64,000 nt of DNA from the NCBI GenBank assembly GCA_958295945.1, contig OY282386.1, positions 4,148,204 through 4,212,203 of the forward strand, in the 5' to 3' direction. This document shows positions 44,209 to 53,616 of the stretch, one piece after another (the stretch's first letter is position 1; the number at the start of each line of letters is the position of its first letter). This stretch comes from Candidatus Poribacteria bacterium (lineage in GTDB: Bacteria; Poribacteria; WGA-4E; WGA-3G). Made by a program: the position numbers and the translations under genes. The notes below the pieces were generated by a model, which did not search any database, was not told the DNA's origin, and saw only the letters and a program-made list of their open reading frames with translations.

Positions 44209-46905
44209 CTATCTTCCATGACATTTCTTATATTTTTTACCACTCCCACAAGGACACGGAGCATTACGTCCGACTTTCGGCATACTCCCCATAGCTTGTT
44301 GTGAAGCGAATTCTGCCGAAGATTGTGTTCCATCATTGCCTTGTGCGGCACGACGTTGTGGCATCCGACGCGAGCGACCCGTTCCTCTGCTTGGAGCACG
44401 GCGCGGTGCTTCTGTATTGACACTTGATTTGAATATGAACTCACTCACCTCTTTCTCTATGTTCTGATACATAGATTCAAAGATACCAAGAGCCTCACCC
44501 TTAAATACTACAATCGGATCTTTACCACCGTATCCTGCTAATCTCATTTCTTGTTCAACAAAGTCAATATTATAGAGATGATCTTTCCAATGACTATCAA
44601 TTCTATCTAAAACAAGTAATCTTTCCAACGTACGCATCAACTCAGACCCCATCTCATCTTCACGTTTCTGATATGCGATTTTTAGCGCGTCAATGATCTG
44701 GTCGTAGAGTTCTTCCGAACCTATCTCAGTTAACGGTGTTTTGACAACAACTTCCACTGGAAAAGTAGCTCCGAGCCATTTCTCAAATTTATCTAATTCC
44801 TCTTCGTCACGCAGTCCACGTTCAGGAATTACTTCTTCAATCCGATCAGCAATTACATTCTCAATCATCTCCCACACAATTTCTTTCGGATCCTCTTCCG
44901 ATAGAATAGAGTCTCTTAGAGAATATATGGTGTCACGTTGTGCTTCCATCACATCATCAAATTTTAGGATATTCTTCCGAATATCAAAGTTCATTTGTTC
45001 AACGCGGGTCTGTGCTTTTTCAATCGATTTCGACATCCATGGGTGTTCCAATGGAATGTTATCATCCATTCCTGCTCTACCCATCAACCCTTGTAGCCGT
45101 TCTGAACCGAACTTTTTCATGAGATCATCTTCCAAGGAGAGATAGAAACGTGATGAACCGGGATCCCCTTGCCGTCCTGAACGTCCACGCAATTGGTTAT
45201 CAATTCTTCGTGAATCGTGTCGTTCAGTACCGACGATATGTAGTCCACCCGCACTCAATACCTGTTCTTGATTCTTTTTACAAATCGCTTCGGCTTCTGC
45301 AAGTGCTTCCTCCCACTCCTCAGTTTCTTGATAGGGTATACTCATGTCTACTTTTTTCTTACGCAGCATATCCTTTGCCATACCTTCTGGATTGCCACCT
45401 AATAAGATATCAACACCTCTACCCGCCATATTTGTAGCGATTGTAACTGCCCCCGGTAAACCTGCTTGTGCAACGATGTCTGCTTCACGTGAATGTTCTT
45501 TAGCATTCAAGACTTGATGCTTGATGTTGCGATGTCTGGCTCTGAGCAACTTACTCAGTTTTTCTGAATTTTCAATTGAGATTGTCCCCACAAGTACTGG
45601 ACGACCTTTTTCGTATTGCTCAGCAATATCTGCTAAGACTGCATTATATTTTGCCTCTTCCGTACCGAAAATCTGATCAGCATTGTCAATACGAATCATC
45701 GGTTCGTTGGTTGGAACAACGACAACATCTAATCCGTAAATATGTCCAAATTCATTTGCCTCTGTCGCTGCAGTACCTGTCATTCCCGCAAGTTTTTCAT
45801 ACATCCGAAAATAGTTTTGGTATGTTATTTTTGCAAAAGTTTCATTTTCTTGAGCAATCTTCACACGTTCTTTTGCTTCTATTGCCTGATGAAGACCCTC
45901 ACTCAACCTACGACCAATCTGTTTACGTCCAGTGAACTCATCAATAAGTAAAACTTCACCGTTTTCTACGAGATAGTCAATATCGCTTGTGTATAGATGA
46001 TGTGCAGTGAGGGATTGCTGTAGATGGTGTACAAGCATTATATTGTCATGGTCATATAAGTTTTCCACGCCAAGAAGACGTTGAACTTCTTCTATCCCAT
46101 CGTCTGTCAGCATCACACTGCCACGTGATTTTCCCTTCTCATCTATATCAAAGTGGGTTTCTTTACGTAGTTGTGTAACAACATGATTTATTCTACGATA
46201 GAGTTCCGCAGGTTTATCGGATGGATCAGAAATGATAAGAGGTGTTCGCGCTTCGTCAATTAATATACTATCAACTTCGTCAAGAATTGCATAGACATGA
46301 CCACGTTGTGCTTTCGTATCTAAGGTGTGGGCGCGGTTATCGTTTAAATAGTCAAACCCGAACTCACTATGCACTCCATAAGTGATATCAGCTTTATAGG
46401 CAAGTTTCTTCTGTTCATGAGGCATCAAACTGAGTGTTAGTCCAACTGATAATCCGAGAAAGTTATATATCTTACCCATCCATTCAGCATCACGGCGCGC
46501 TAAATAATCATTCACTGTGGCGAGGTGAACACCATTTCCTGTAAGCGCATTGAGATAAACAGCAAGCGTAGATGTCAATGTCTTACCTTCACCCGTTCTC
46601 ATTTCAGCGATAGCACCCTGATGCAGGGCAGCACCACCTATAATCTGCACATCATAGTGTCGTTGTTTCAATGTGCGAACGGCTGTCTCTCGGACTACGG
46701 CAAACGCCTCAATCAAAATATCATCAAGCGAAGCACCTGCTTCTAATTGACGTCGAAAGTTAGGGGTTTTTGCTTGAAGTTTTGCATCATTTAATTTCTT
46801 GATTTCATATTCACGATTATTGACAGCTTCAACTATACTGCGATATCGTTTGACATCGCGATCTTCCTTACTTCCAAAAACTTTAGTTAATGCTTTTTGT
46901 AACAT
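44209..46905 (-). CDS. secA: Preprotein translocase ATPase SecA
   Basis: 898 aa. Motor of Sec export. Walker [21 protein letters not shown] (near 98-118), [33 protein letters not shown] (DEAD-like motif II near 205), [27 protein letters not shown] and the [13 protein letters not shown] motif VI are all present. After a basic, Ser/Arg-rich linker the C-terminus is a complete SEC-C zinc motif, [17 protein letters not shown], which binds SecB or ribosomes. Full length. Confidence 0.97.
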   Translation of the reverse strand: MLQKALTKVFGSKEDRDVKRYRSIVEAVNNREYEIKKLNDAKLQAKTPNFRRQLEAGASLDDILIEAFAVVRETAVRTLKQRHYDVQIIGGAALHQGAIAEMRTGEGKTLTSTLAVYLNALTGNGVHLATVNDYLARRDAEWMGKIYNFLGLSVGLTLSLMPHEQKKLAYKADITYGVHSEFGFDYLNDNRAHTLDTKAQRGHVYAILDEVDSILIDEARTPLIISDPSDKPAELYRRINHVVTQLRKETHFDIDEKGKSRGSVMLTDDGIEEVQRLLGVENLYDHDNIMLVHHLQQSLTAHHLYTSDIDYLVENGEVLLIDEFTGRKQIGRRLSEGLHQAIEAKERVKIAQENETFAKITYQNYFRMYEKLAGMTGTAATEANEFGHIYGLDVVVVPTNEPMIRIDNADQIFGTEEAKYNAVLADIAEQYEKGRPVLVGTISIENSEKLSKLLRARHRNIKHQVLNAKEHSREADIVAQAGLPGAVTIATNMAGRGVDILLGGNPEGMAKDMLRKKKVDMSIPYQETEEWEEALAEAEAICKKNQEQVLSAGGLHIVGTERHDSRRIDNQLRGRSGRQGDPGSSRFYLSLEDDLMKKFGSERLQGLMGRAGMDDNIPLEHPWMSKSIEKAQTRVEQMNFDIRKNILKFDDVMEAQRDTIYSLRDSILSEEDPKEIVWEMIENVIADRIEEVIPERGLRDEEELDKFEKWLGATFPVEVVVKTPLTEIGSEELYDQIIDALKIAYQKREDEMGSELMRTLERLLVLDRIDSHWKDHLYNIDFVEQEMRLAGYGGKDPIVVFKGEALGIFESMYQNIEKEVSEFIFKSSVNTEAPRRAPSRGTGRSRRMPQRRAAQGNDGTQSSAEFASQQAMGSMPKVGRNAPCPCGSGKKYKKCHGR

Positions 46906-46999
46906 TTTTACTTATGAACGATAAAGAACTCAGTTCAAGGTATGGTGTATTGTAGTTTGAATATCCATTCTGACATACTACAACCATCATTGTTCAATA

Positions 47000-48136
47000 T
47001 CATTCATCTCCTATTTGTACCGATAAAGTGGAAATCTGTTCATCTGTGCCGATTACCTGAATGAGATTTTGTCCATCAATCCGTGGTCTAAGAATAGTAT
47101 AAATAAGCGTTGTTCCGACAGATGCTAATGAAAAAAGATAGGCTACTACACCACCGACTATACATATTAACGTCAATGTTATGAATATGGCACAGATCGT
47201 GGTGGACAAATTAGTCATCGCTGGCAGTTGAAATGTGGTATTAATTCCTAAAAAAGTTGTGTTCTCCATAGAAAAGAGATCAACTAATTTCTGTAATGTC
47301 CCTCCCAACCATTTATTCACAATTCCCAGAGATTCTTGTATATAGGTCGGATGTAAGGCATGTGTAAGCAGCAAGACAATAAAAAATCCAGCAAAACAGA
47401 AAACCGTCCAAATCGGAACAAGAATTAACTTCAGTAGTAACAATAACAAACCGTAACTGACAAGTCGCCACGGTTGATTCCATAACATAGCAAAAAGTTG
47501 ATAGATTGTTTCAAATGCATCCGCACCCGTGGTCGAAACAACGGCAGGAACAAAAAACAGACTGCTTATAAAAACAGCGATACTCAATACGGTAAGAAGT
47601 CCTAAAATGAATGCAATCGGTATGAAAATGGAAGATATGGTGAGAATTGACTTTCCGACGAGAGGGATTTTACCAAGAAGTCCAATACTGACAGGTATCA
47701 ATAGAAGTAGGAGTATGAATGCAAGTAATCCCAAGTAAGAACCGAATACAGTTAACCACTTCTGTTTTATGTACTTAATGGAGTTACGAATTGAAAAAAA
47801 TATATCTCCACGCAACTGTTCAATTGTAATTTTAGATGCCATTGTACTGACAAGATAAAAAATGGATGCAAAGATGATTAAACCTAACCACATTGCACTT
47901 GTCGTTAGTGAGGTTAACTCTGTCGGTATAAATGGAGGAATCGGCAAAATTCCGTAGGCATTCCAAAACTTTGCTACTTCTGAACCACCTTCAATAACTA
48001 AACTCAGATAGATCAAAATTTCATATATTAGGTAAGCAAGCAGTATGCCTATAAGATGAATTCCTATTCTTCTAAGACTGAAACCGTAGTTTCTAACTTG
48101 ATAGATATCTGTGAACTTGAATTGCATCTGTTCCAT
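47000..48136 (-). CDS. Polytopic membrane protein of unknown function
   Basis: 378 aa with about six strongly hydrophobic segments (near 28-48, 80-100, 130-155, 165-200, 225-260 and 315-345) separated by short polar loops. No motif I can name. The layout (SIRNSIKYIKQKWLTVFGSYLGLLAFILLLLLIPV, then FVPAVVSTTGADAFETIYQLFAML) resembles DUF4013-like or glycerophosphodiester-type membrane domains in general pattern only. It is the first gene of the minus-strand run containing secA; 94 bp separate them. Confidence 0.7.
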   Translation of the reverse strand: MEQMQFKFTDIYQVRNYGFSLRRIGIHLIGILLAYLIYEILIYLSLVIEGGSEVAKFWNAYGILPIPPFIPTELTSLTTSAMWLGLIIFASIFYLVSTMASKITIEQLRGDIFFSIRNSIKYIKQKWLTVFGSYLGLLAFILLLLLIPVSIGLLGKIPLVGKSILTISSIFIPIAFILGLLTVLSIAVFISSLFFVPAVVSTTGADAFETIYQLFAMLWNQPWRLVSYGLLLLLLKLILVPIWTVFCFAGFFIVLLLTHALHPTYIQESLGIVNKWLGGTLQKLVDLFSMENTTFLGINTTFQLPAMTNLSTTICAIFITLTLICIVGGVVAYLFSLASVGTTLIYTILRPRIDGQNLIQVIGTDEQISTLSVQIGDE

Positions 48137-48278
48137 GTTCTTTTTAAGACTCTTTTACGCATATACCAAAGTAGAAAACGTTAGTCGGTATGCGTAAGAA
48201 TCAATATGTGGTTATGCTTTATATTACTATATTATGATACCATAATATACCTCTACTGTCAAATATTAAATGGGTGTG

Positions 48279-48488
48279 GGGTGTGTCCAGATTTTGTCAC
48301 TAACTTCTCACCATGAATTGTAGGGACGGGTCTCTGTGCCCGCCCGTTGCATTACAGGATAAGGAATGGCGGGGCACAGAGACCCGGGGAATGCCATAAG
48401 CGCATTCATACCGTTGATTTGGCACTACAATAGAGGACAGGTTTTTCACTTGAATTGACATCTACGATGACAAAAACTTTAAACACCC
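48279..48488 (+). mobile_element. GGGTGTGT-family MITE, copy A
   Basis: About 210 bp with imperfect terminal inverted repeats: GGGTGTGTCCAGATTTTGTC at the left, and the complement of GACAAAAACTTTAAACACCC at the right. An internal inverted GC-rich pair (GGGTCTCTGTGCCCGCC and GGCGGGGCACAGAGACCC) would form a strong hairpin. No coding capacity. No clear target-site duplication. A second, longer copy lies in the same orientation at 49296-49540. Confidence 0.8.
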
Positions 48489-49295
48489 AGATTGACAGCA
48501 GGGATATTTGTATTTAGGATTTTCTTAATTCCTACTAAATACCCCAGATTGACAGAGGTGTGTAAAGTTCTTAGAAAAATATTACATTAACCCTATAGTC
48601 TTGTTCGTATATTCGTAGCACATGCTGCCAGCTTGTGCATGCAAAACTATGCCAAAAAGTCAGAAAAAGAATTAAAAGAATACAAATTTCGCTAAAATTG
48701 TAAAAAAATACTTGACTCACGTTATTTATTCGGTTATAATACATGTCACATAGATTTCAATTTCAAAGCAGTAAATTATGAAAACAAGACCTCTTATGCA
48801 AAGAACAATGATTAACCTACAAGCAATCTCTTCATTACATAGAAACACATTACACAAAAGTGAGAATGCCCAGACATTCAATATTAAACGCATTCACATA
48901 AACGCCAAACCCTTAGGCATCACACCACTTTTGACATTTAGAAACATTCTATCTGCATTCGTCCAATGCTGGACAAGTATGATGCTCAGTCTACCAATCT
49001 CACACAACAAAAGACGAATAGTGAAAGTGTACAAAATAAAAATTTTTTGTTTTTTTATAAATCCTTTACCAACCCTGATAGCGACTGCTCTGAAAGCACT
49101 AAAAAAAACTGTACAGATGTACGAAATAATGTCCAATTTCTGTACAGTTTTGATAAGCGAAAATTCCATAAAATTAGAAGGAAATCACAGAGAATATATT
49201 GTCAGATGAAACACAGAATTCATGAACACTTCAACTGCTGTCAATCAAACCGCACAATAAAATCTTAAGATTAAGATTTACTATCAGATTGATAA
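48489..49295. other. Segment between two MITE copies, no confirmed gene
   Basis: About 0.8 kb of AT-rich sequence flanked by direct MITE copies. CCCAGATTGACAG occurs twice (48486 and 48544), the second followed by another MITE-like end, GGTGTGTAAAGTTCTT. A near-consensus promoter lies at 48712-48740. Downstream is a 143-codon frame (48778-49209) without Shine-Dalgarno and with low-complexity, unrecognised product, and a 12-bp perfect inverted repeat (AAAACTGTACAG at 49105-49116, CTGTACAGTTTT at 49140-49151). It could be a decayed gene or a noncoding RNA locus. Confidence 0.5.
48712..48740 (+). promoter_or_regulatory. Near-consensus sigma-70 promoter without a clear gene
   Basis: TTGACT (48712-48717), 17-bp spacer, TATAAT (48735-48740). 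Reads into the AT-rich segment between the two MITE copies. Confidence 0.7.
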
Positions 49296-49540
49296 GGGTG
49301 TGTCCAGATTTTGTCACGAACTTCTCACCATGAATTATAGAGACGGGTCTCTGTGCCCGCCCGTTGCATTACAGGATAAGGAATGGCGGGGCACAGAGAC
49401 CCGGGGAATGCCATAAGCGCATTCATACCCGGGGAACGCCAAAAGGCGTTCATACCGTTGATTACTTGATTTGGCCCTACAATAGGTTACAGGTTTTTAA
49501 CTTGAATTGACGTCTACGGTGTCAAAAACTTTACACACCC
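49296..49540 (+). mobile_element. GGGTGTGT-family MITE, copy B
   Basis: 245 bp. Ends GGGTGTGTCCAGATTTTGTC and the complement of GTCAAAAACTTTACACACCC. The first ~130 bp match copy A almost base for base, including the hairpin pair GGGTCTCTGTGCCCGCC/GGCGGGGCACAGAGACCC. It has an extra ~30 bp (CCGGGGAACGCCAAAAGGCG region) relative to copy A. Located just upstream of the tnpB element. Confidence 0.8.
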
Positions 49541-49652
49541 AGAAGCATAACTTTAGTTGACTATTGTTCAATGATATGCTACAATTCAAATATCAAATTA
49601 TGAAGGGAATTAACTGGCAATCCCAAGCATTTATGCTTGGGTCAAAAAACGC

Positions 49653-49682
49653 TTGATATTTACATATATTTTGTGATATAAT
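49653..49682 (+). promoter_or_regulatory. Promoter of tnpB
   Basis: TTGATA (49653-49658), 18-bp spacer, TATAAT (49677-49682). A stem-loop follows in the leader, GTGGTAGGTG-cgtcaa-CACCTGCCAC (49698-49723), about 40 nt before the ATG; AGGAG precedes the start. Confidence 0.6.
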
Positions 49683-49762
49683 AATAAGACTGACTCTGTG
49701 GTAGGTGCGTCAACACCTGCCACACCTTTGACGAGGGGTCAGCATCTTATCAGGAGTCAGAT

Positions 49763-50839
49763 ATGCCATACAAGACCCATAAAATCACATTAGATCCGAC
49801 ATTTAAGCAGAGGCGTTGGTTTTCCCAACAATGTGGTTATGCGCGTTTTGCGTATAATCAAGCGTTGTCAGATTTTAAGATTGGATTAGATAATGATAAC
49901 TTCCAATCATGGCGAACCCTTAATAACACCTTCAACAAAGCGAAAAAGCGTTATGAGTGGACACGTTCACAAGACCAAAGAGCTGCACTGTATGCCATCA
50001 GAAATCTTGGGCAAGCGATTGCGAATTGGCTATCCAAGCGTGCGAAGTTTCCAAAGTTCAAAAAGCGTGGAATTAGGGACGCTTGGACAACGGACGAACA
50101 ATCCGTGCGAGTAGAAGGTAAACGTATCAAGTTGCCAAAAATCGGTTGGGTCAAAATGTTTCAACCCTTACGTTTTGAAGGCAAGATTATCAGCGTAACG
50201 ATTTCAAGGACAGCACACCGTTGGTTTGTATCTATCACCGTCCAAACAGAGGACACCGCAGCAGTTGACACCTCAACACACCCTGTAATCGGTATAGATG
50301 TCGGTATCAACACATTAGCAACCTTGAGTGATGGCACAAAATATCATAATCCGAGACCGCTAAAACGCTATGAACGAAAACTAAAACGAGAACAACGCAA
50401 GTTAAGCCGCAAAGTGTTCACGTCTAAAAACTGGTATAAGCAAAAACATAAAGTGGAACGAGTTCATTACAGAATCGGTTGTATCCGAAGCGATGCACAT
50501 CACAAAGCAACAACTACTATTGCTAAACGAGCAAGTCGTATCACAGTGGAAACACTAAATATAACGAACCTGCTAAAAAATAGAAGTTTAGCAAAAGCAT
50601 TAGCAGATAGTGCATTAGGCGGGTTTCTACAGAAACTCAAGACGAAAGCAGACGCATTAGGAATACCCATCACAGAAGCACCGCAATTCTATGCATCCAG
50701 TAAAACTTGTTCCAGTTGCGGACATAAGAAAAAAGACCTAACACTTTCAGAGAGAACATATCACTGCAACGTATGCCAATATCAAGAAGATAGAGATGTA
50801 AACGCTGCAATAAACCTAAAAAACCTCGCTGTCGGATAG
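49763..50839 (+). CDS. tnpB: TnpB RNA-guided endonuclease (IS605 OrfB)
   Basis: 358 aa. TnpB is the RNA-guided nuclease ancestral to Cas12. The RuvC-like residues are visible: Asp in VIGIDVGINTLATLSDG (near 180), Glu in ITVETLNITNLL (near 260) and Asp in QEDRDVNAAINLKNLA (near 342). The zinc ribbon is CSSCGHKKKDL and YHCNVC (about 313-332). All catalytic residues are retained, so it should be active. The 3' flank is the expected location of its guide (omega) RNA. Confidence 0.93.
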   Translation: MPYKTHKITLDPTFKQRRWFSQQCGYARFAYNQALSDFKIGLDNDNFQSWRTLNNTFNKAKKRYEWTRSQDQRAALYAIRNLGQAIANWLSKRAKFPKFKKRGIRDAWTTDEQSVRVEGKRIKLPKIGWVKMFQPLRFEGKIISVTISRTAHRWFVSITVQTEDTAAVDTSTHPVIGIDVGINTLATLSDGTKYHNPRPLKRYERKLKREQRKLSRKVFTSKNWYKQKHKVERVHYRIGCIRSDAHHKATTTIAKRASRITVETLNITNLLKNRSLAKALADSALGGFLQKLKTKADALGIPITEAPQFYASSKTCSSCGHKKKDLTLSERTYHCNVCQYQEDRDVNAAINLKNLAVG

Positions 50840-50975
50840 ACAGAGAGAATAAACGCCTGTGGAGTCCGAATAAGACCTCACACAGTTCAGAATAGAGGCA
50901 CGAGAGACGGAAGCAGGAATCACATAGAGGAGAGTTATGTGTTTCAAAGAAGCACACGACTTTAGTCGTAGTGAG
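50780..50975 (+). ncRNA. Probable omega RNA overlapping the tnpB 3' end
   Basis: In this family the guide RNA overlaps the 3' end of tnpB and runs to the transposon right end. Here the non-coding 135 bp after the stop contain AATAGAGGCACGAGAGACGG and GGAAGCAGGAATC, blocks typical of IS605-type right ends, and the terminal hairpin ACGACTTTAGTCGT. The guide would be the sequence right after the element (about 50980 onward). Boundaries are inferred. Confidence 0.55.
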
Positions 50976-51054
50976 TATCACCAAAATCAATGATATAAAC
51001 ACTAACTCTATACATTTTTATTCTAACTGCCTAATGTTTTTACCAGACAAATAT

Positions 51055-51987
51055 ATGAAACGAATAATTGCATTCATCCCTATCATTCTTTTCCTATTCA
51101 CGAGTATTCCTATATTAGCAGATAACTCCGATATACACGAAAATGCAGGCACACGTGCAATGACATTCTTAAAAATAGGTGTCGGTGCAAAGGCGATTGG
51201 TATGGGAGAGTCGCAAGTCGCTGCAACAGATGACTTATACGCTTCCTTTTGGAACCCAGCAGGACTAATCAAGCTTGAAAGACCGCAACTTGCCCTAATG
51301 CACAACGAATGGTTTGCAGAGATAAATCAAGAATTTGTAGGAATAGCACTCCCAATTGGAAAAAGCAATTCAGTGGGGATCAGTGCGAACTTTCTGTCCT
51401 TCGGTGATATAGAAGGACGAGATCAAGATGGAAATTTAACTGAAGTATTTCGTCCTTATGATCTCGCAATGATATTATCTTATGCGCGTGGATTTGGTAA
51501 TACATTGAGTTTTGGCGTAAATGCCAAATACATCAGAGAACAGATTTCTGACGAAAACGGGACAGGTGTGGCGTTTGATTTTGGTGGGTTATACAACTTT
51601 TCACAATTTCCAATCTCCATCGGCATCAATGCACAAAATGTCGGTCCACGAGTGAAATATGTTGAAGATGCGTTTCAACTCCCATTTGTTCTAAGAGTGG
51701 GAACTGCGTATAGGTTACTAAACGATGATGCAATCTTAACGATGGATTTCATAAGACCTACCGATAATGATAATGCATTCGCAGTTGGAATAGGTTATAC
51801 GATTGCAAATATTCTGCAAATTCGGACTGGCTATAAATACCAACTCGGAGGAAACGATTTAGGGGCTAATTCCGGTTTAACCGGAGGTTTTGGTTTGTCA
51901 ATACTCAGATTCCAAATTGATTATGCACTCGTGTCGTTAGGAGATTTGGGATTGACACATCGACTATCGTTGATTGCCAATTTCTAA
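51055..51987 (+). CDS. PorV/PorQ-family (UPF0164) outer-membrane barrel protein
   Basis: 310 aa from ATG 51055, which begins a clear signal peptide (MKRIIAFIPIILFLFTSIPILA). The longer frame starts inside the IS element end. Family hallmark FLKIGVGAKAIGMGESQVAATDDLYASFWNPAGL near residue 45, beta-strand-rich body, and C-terminal Phe (SLIANF). Paralog of the genes at 5745-6926 and 56727-57728, closest to the latter by its FLKIxxGxxxxGMG motif. The tnpB element ends about 75 bp upstream and may have displaced the native promoter. Confidence 0.85.
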   Translation: MKRIIAFIPIILFLFTSIPILADNSDIHENAGTRAMTFLKIGVGAKAIGMGESQVAATDDLYASFWNPAGLIKLERPQLALMHNEWFAEINQEFVGIALPIGKSNSVGISANFLSFGDIEGRDQDGNLTEVFRPYDLAMILSYARGFGNTLSFGVNAKYIREQISDENGTGVAFDFGGLYNFSQFPISIGINAQNVGPRVKYVEDAFQLPFVLRVGTAYRLLNDDAILTMDFIRPTDNDNAFAVGIGYTIANILQIRTGYKYQLGGNDLGANSGLTGGFGLSILRFQIDYALVSLGDLGLTHRLSLIANF

Positions 51988-52006
51988 TAAATCGTTCTCT
52001 GAAAAT

Positions 52007-52705
52007 CTATTTTGATGCTTCGTCTATAAACGCTTTGAATAATTTGTTTCTATGATCTACAAATTCTTCTGTAGCAAGCATTCGCTCAGGATGGTATTGA
52101 ACGCCTACCATGAATGTTCTTGATGGATTTTCTATTGCCTCAACAATCCCATCACTTGAATATGCAGTGACAACAAATCCCTCACCAATATCGTCTACTG
52201 CCTGATGATGTGCTGAATTCACATCAGCAACACTCTCACCGATAATCTTCTCAAGTTCACTATCAGGTTCAATCTCAATCGTATGTTCAGAATCTATTCC
52301 GTGCTCCTTAGGATGCGTGAGGAACGGTTTCGGATATACAGTATCAATATCTTGAAATAGACTGCCTCCCATTGCAACGCTCATGATCTGTATACCTCTA
52401 CATATCCCAAACACTGGAATATCTCTTTTATATGCCTCTTTGAATAGAGACAATTCCAAATCATCACGTTCCTCATTTACAAATTTTATTTTCGGATGCC
52501 ATTCCTGATTAAAATTATCTGGGTGAATATCTCCACCGCCAGGAAGCAGAAGTGCATCAATTCCATCAATGAATTCTGAAATTGATTGTTCATTACTGAC
52601 TAAAAAACAGACCGTTCCACCATGGTCTTTAATCGCAACCTTATAGTTTTCAAAGTTATTTTTCGCAAATTCGTCAACTGCTGGAATACCAATTTTCGGT
52701 TTCAT
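52007..52705 (-). CDS. Class I glutamine amidotransferase, gamma-glutamyl-GABA hydrolase family (PuuD-like)
   Basis: 232 aa peptidase C26-type hydrolase. LLLPGGGDIHPDNF (near 50), nucleophile Cys in VFGICRGIQIMSVAMGGSLFQDI (near 95), and the His-Glu pair in GVQYHPERM (near 208) form the triad. Relatives remove gamma-glutamyl groups from gamma-glutamyl-GABA or similar amides. AAGGAGAGG 5 nt before ATG at 52705 sets the start; the frame is open for eight more codons upstream. It stands alone; its pathway is not shown by neighbours. Confidence 0.88.
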   Translation of the reverse strand: MKPKIGIPAVDEFAKNNFENYKVAIKDHGGTVCFLVSNEQSISEFIDGIDALLLPGGGDIHPDNFNQEWHPKIKFVNEERDDLELSLFKEAYKRDIPVFGICRGIQIMSVAMGGSLFQDIDTVYPKPFLTHPKEHGIDSEHTIEIEPDSELEKIIGESVADVNSAHHQAVDDIGEGFVVTAYSSDGIVEAIENPSRTFMVGVQYHPERMLATEEFVDHRNKLFKAFIDEASK

Positions 52706-52835
52706 TATTTCCTCTCCTTGCATTTTCAAACTTAAGAAGTTTAACGTATTTTAGGTTCAAGTTTCAATCAATAAATTTATGTGTTTGCAAATTATTCAAA
52801 AACAGTGATATTTAACCCAAGTTACCATCTTACAC

Positions 52836-52935
52836 TTGTTGGAGAGGTTTCTAACCTCAATTTACCATAATTGGTATTAGAAGTCGTTATTTCTACTTTT
52901 TTATCATCAATCGGGTTTAGAAACCCCTCTAACAA
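52836..52935. repeat. 100-bp imperfect inverted-repeat element
   Basis: TTGTTGGAGAGGTTTCTAACC at the left and its imperfect complement GGTTTAGAAACCCCTCTAACAA at the right enclose about 57 bp. Related TTGTTGGAGTGG blocks occur in direct orientation at 54201 and 54236, one with its own inverted partner (CCAACTCCAA). Confidence 0.6.
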
Positions 52936-52949
52936 ATAATCGGTAGCAA

Positions 52950-53047
52950 CTTATACCAAATTAACCTAAATTATAGGGGCAGGGTTCCCCTGCCCGTCTG
53001 TGTTCTCAGCATCATAAACAATACAGATCTCGTTAATTTGGTATAAG
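52950..53047. mobile_element. 98-bp MITE-like element with 16-bp perfect terminal inverted repeats
   Basis: CTTATACCAAATTAAC (52950-52965) and GTTAATTTGGTATAAG (53032-53047) are exact complements. An inner hairpin GGGCAGGG-tt-CCCCTGCCC follows the left end. Too small to encode anything; presumably a non-autonomous element. Confidence 0.75.
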
Positions 53048-53090
53048 GTATATTTATAGTAAACTTTTGAATTAATGAGACATTTTGAGA

Positions 53091-53156
53091 TGTCCGAGCG
53101 AACTCCGATTCTTGATTATCACTGCGTTAACTCGCGATTCGGAGATCGCTCCTACA
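53091..53156. repeat. 66-bp palindromic repeat, copy 1
   Basis: The right arm GCGATTCGGAGATCGCTCCT is identical to that of copy 2 at 53283-53348, and the left arm (GAGCGAACTCCGATTC) is its imperfect complement. The spacer TGATTATCACTG is also shared in part. REP-like extragenic palindrome. Confidence 0.7.
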
Positions 53157-53282
53157 GGTATCTGTATTATTATTTTCAATGTTCACTATAATTAAATATC
53201 GTACCATTATTTAGCACTTGTTTAGAAAACGCATAAAAACTGAAACTATGGTAGAATTTAGAATTAAATGAACATTAGGAAT

Positions 53283-53348
53283 TGTAGGAGGGAACTCCGA
53301 TTCCCGATAATCACTGAATTAAATCGCGATTCGGAGATCGCTCCTACA
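53283..53348. repeat. 66-bp palindromic repeat, copy 2
   Basis: TGTAGGAGGGAACTCCGATT at the left pairs imperfectly with AATCGCGATTCGGAGATCGC...CTCCTACA at the right, around a spacer of about 20 bp. Same family and orientation as copy 1, 192 bp away. Confidence 0.75.
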
Positions 53349-53581
53349 GTGGTGTGTCCAATTATTTTCATACTTCACCATAAATACTCTGATTCAAGAA
53401 ACGGGTGTGTAAAGTTATTGTCACCTTATACTTCAATATATTGTAGATCATGCTCCTCTGAGCAAAAAAGATATGTCGAACTCTAAAAATCCTAATTCAG
53501 ACAAGAAACTCAAAATTTAATCAAAAATCAAGGAATTCTCTATAAATTCACGAAAAACTATGAATATTATTACATTTTTAC

Positions 53582-53610
53582 TTGACAATTACTTATGTAT
53601 AGTGTATAAT
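53582..53610 (+). promoter_or_regulatory. Perfect consensus sigma-70 promoter without a clear gene
   Basis: TTGACA (53582-53587), 17-bp spacer, TATAAT (53605-53610): no mismatch to consensus. Transcription would start near 53617. Confidence 0.8.
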
Positions 53611-53616
53611 TAACAC

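Larger units (their letters stand above)
49610..50975 (+). mobile_element. IS200/IS605-family element carrying only tnpB
   Basis: The left end has a perfect 9-bp-stem hairpin, CCCAAGCAT-TT-ATGCTTGGG (49622-49641), and the right end has ACGACT-TT-AGTCGT (50956-50969) followed by GTGAGTATCACC. These are the subterminal hairpins expected of this single-strand transposon family. Between them is tnpB; no tnpA is present, so movement would need a TnpA supplied in trans. The exact ends cannot be fixed by eye. Confidence 0.8.

Noticed and set aside
44199-44444. 81-codon minus-strand frame at the secA 3' end
   Set aside because: Out-of-frame shadow of the secA linker and SEC-C region.
50971-51054. 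Extended N-terminus of the PorV-like gene from 50971
   Set aside because: These codons overlap the IS element right end; ATG 51055 starts a clean signal peptide.
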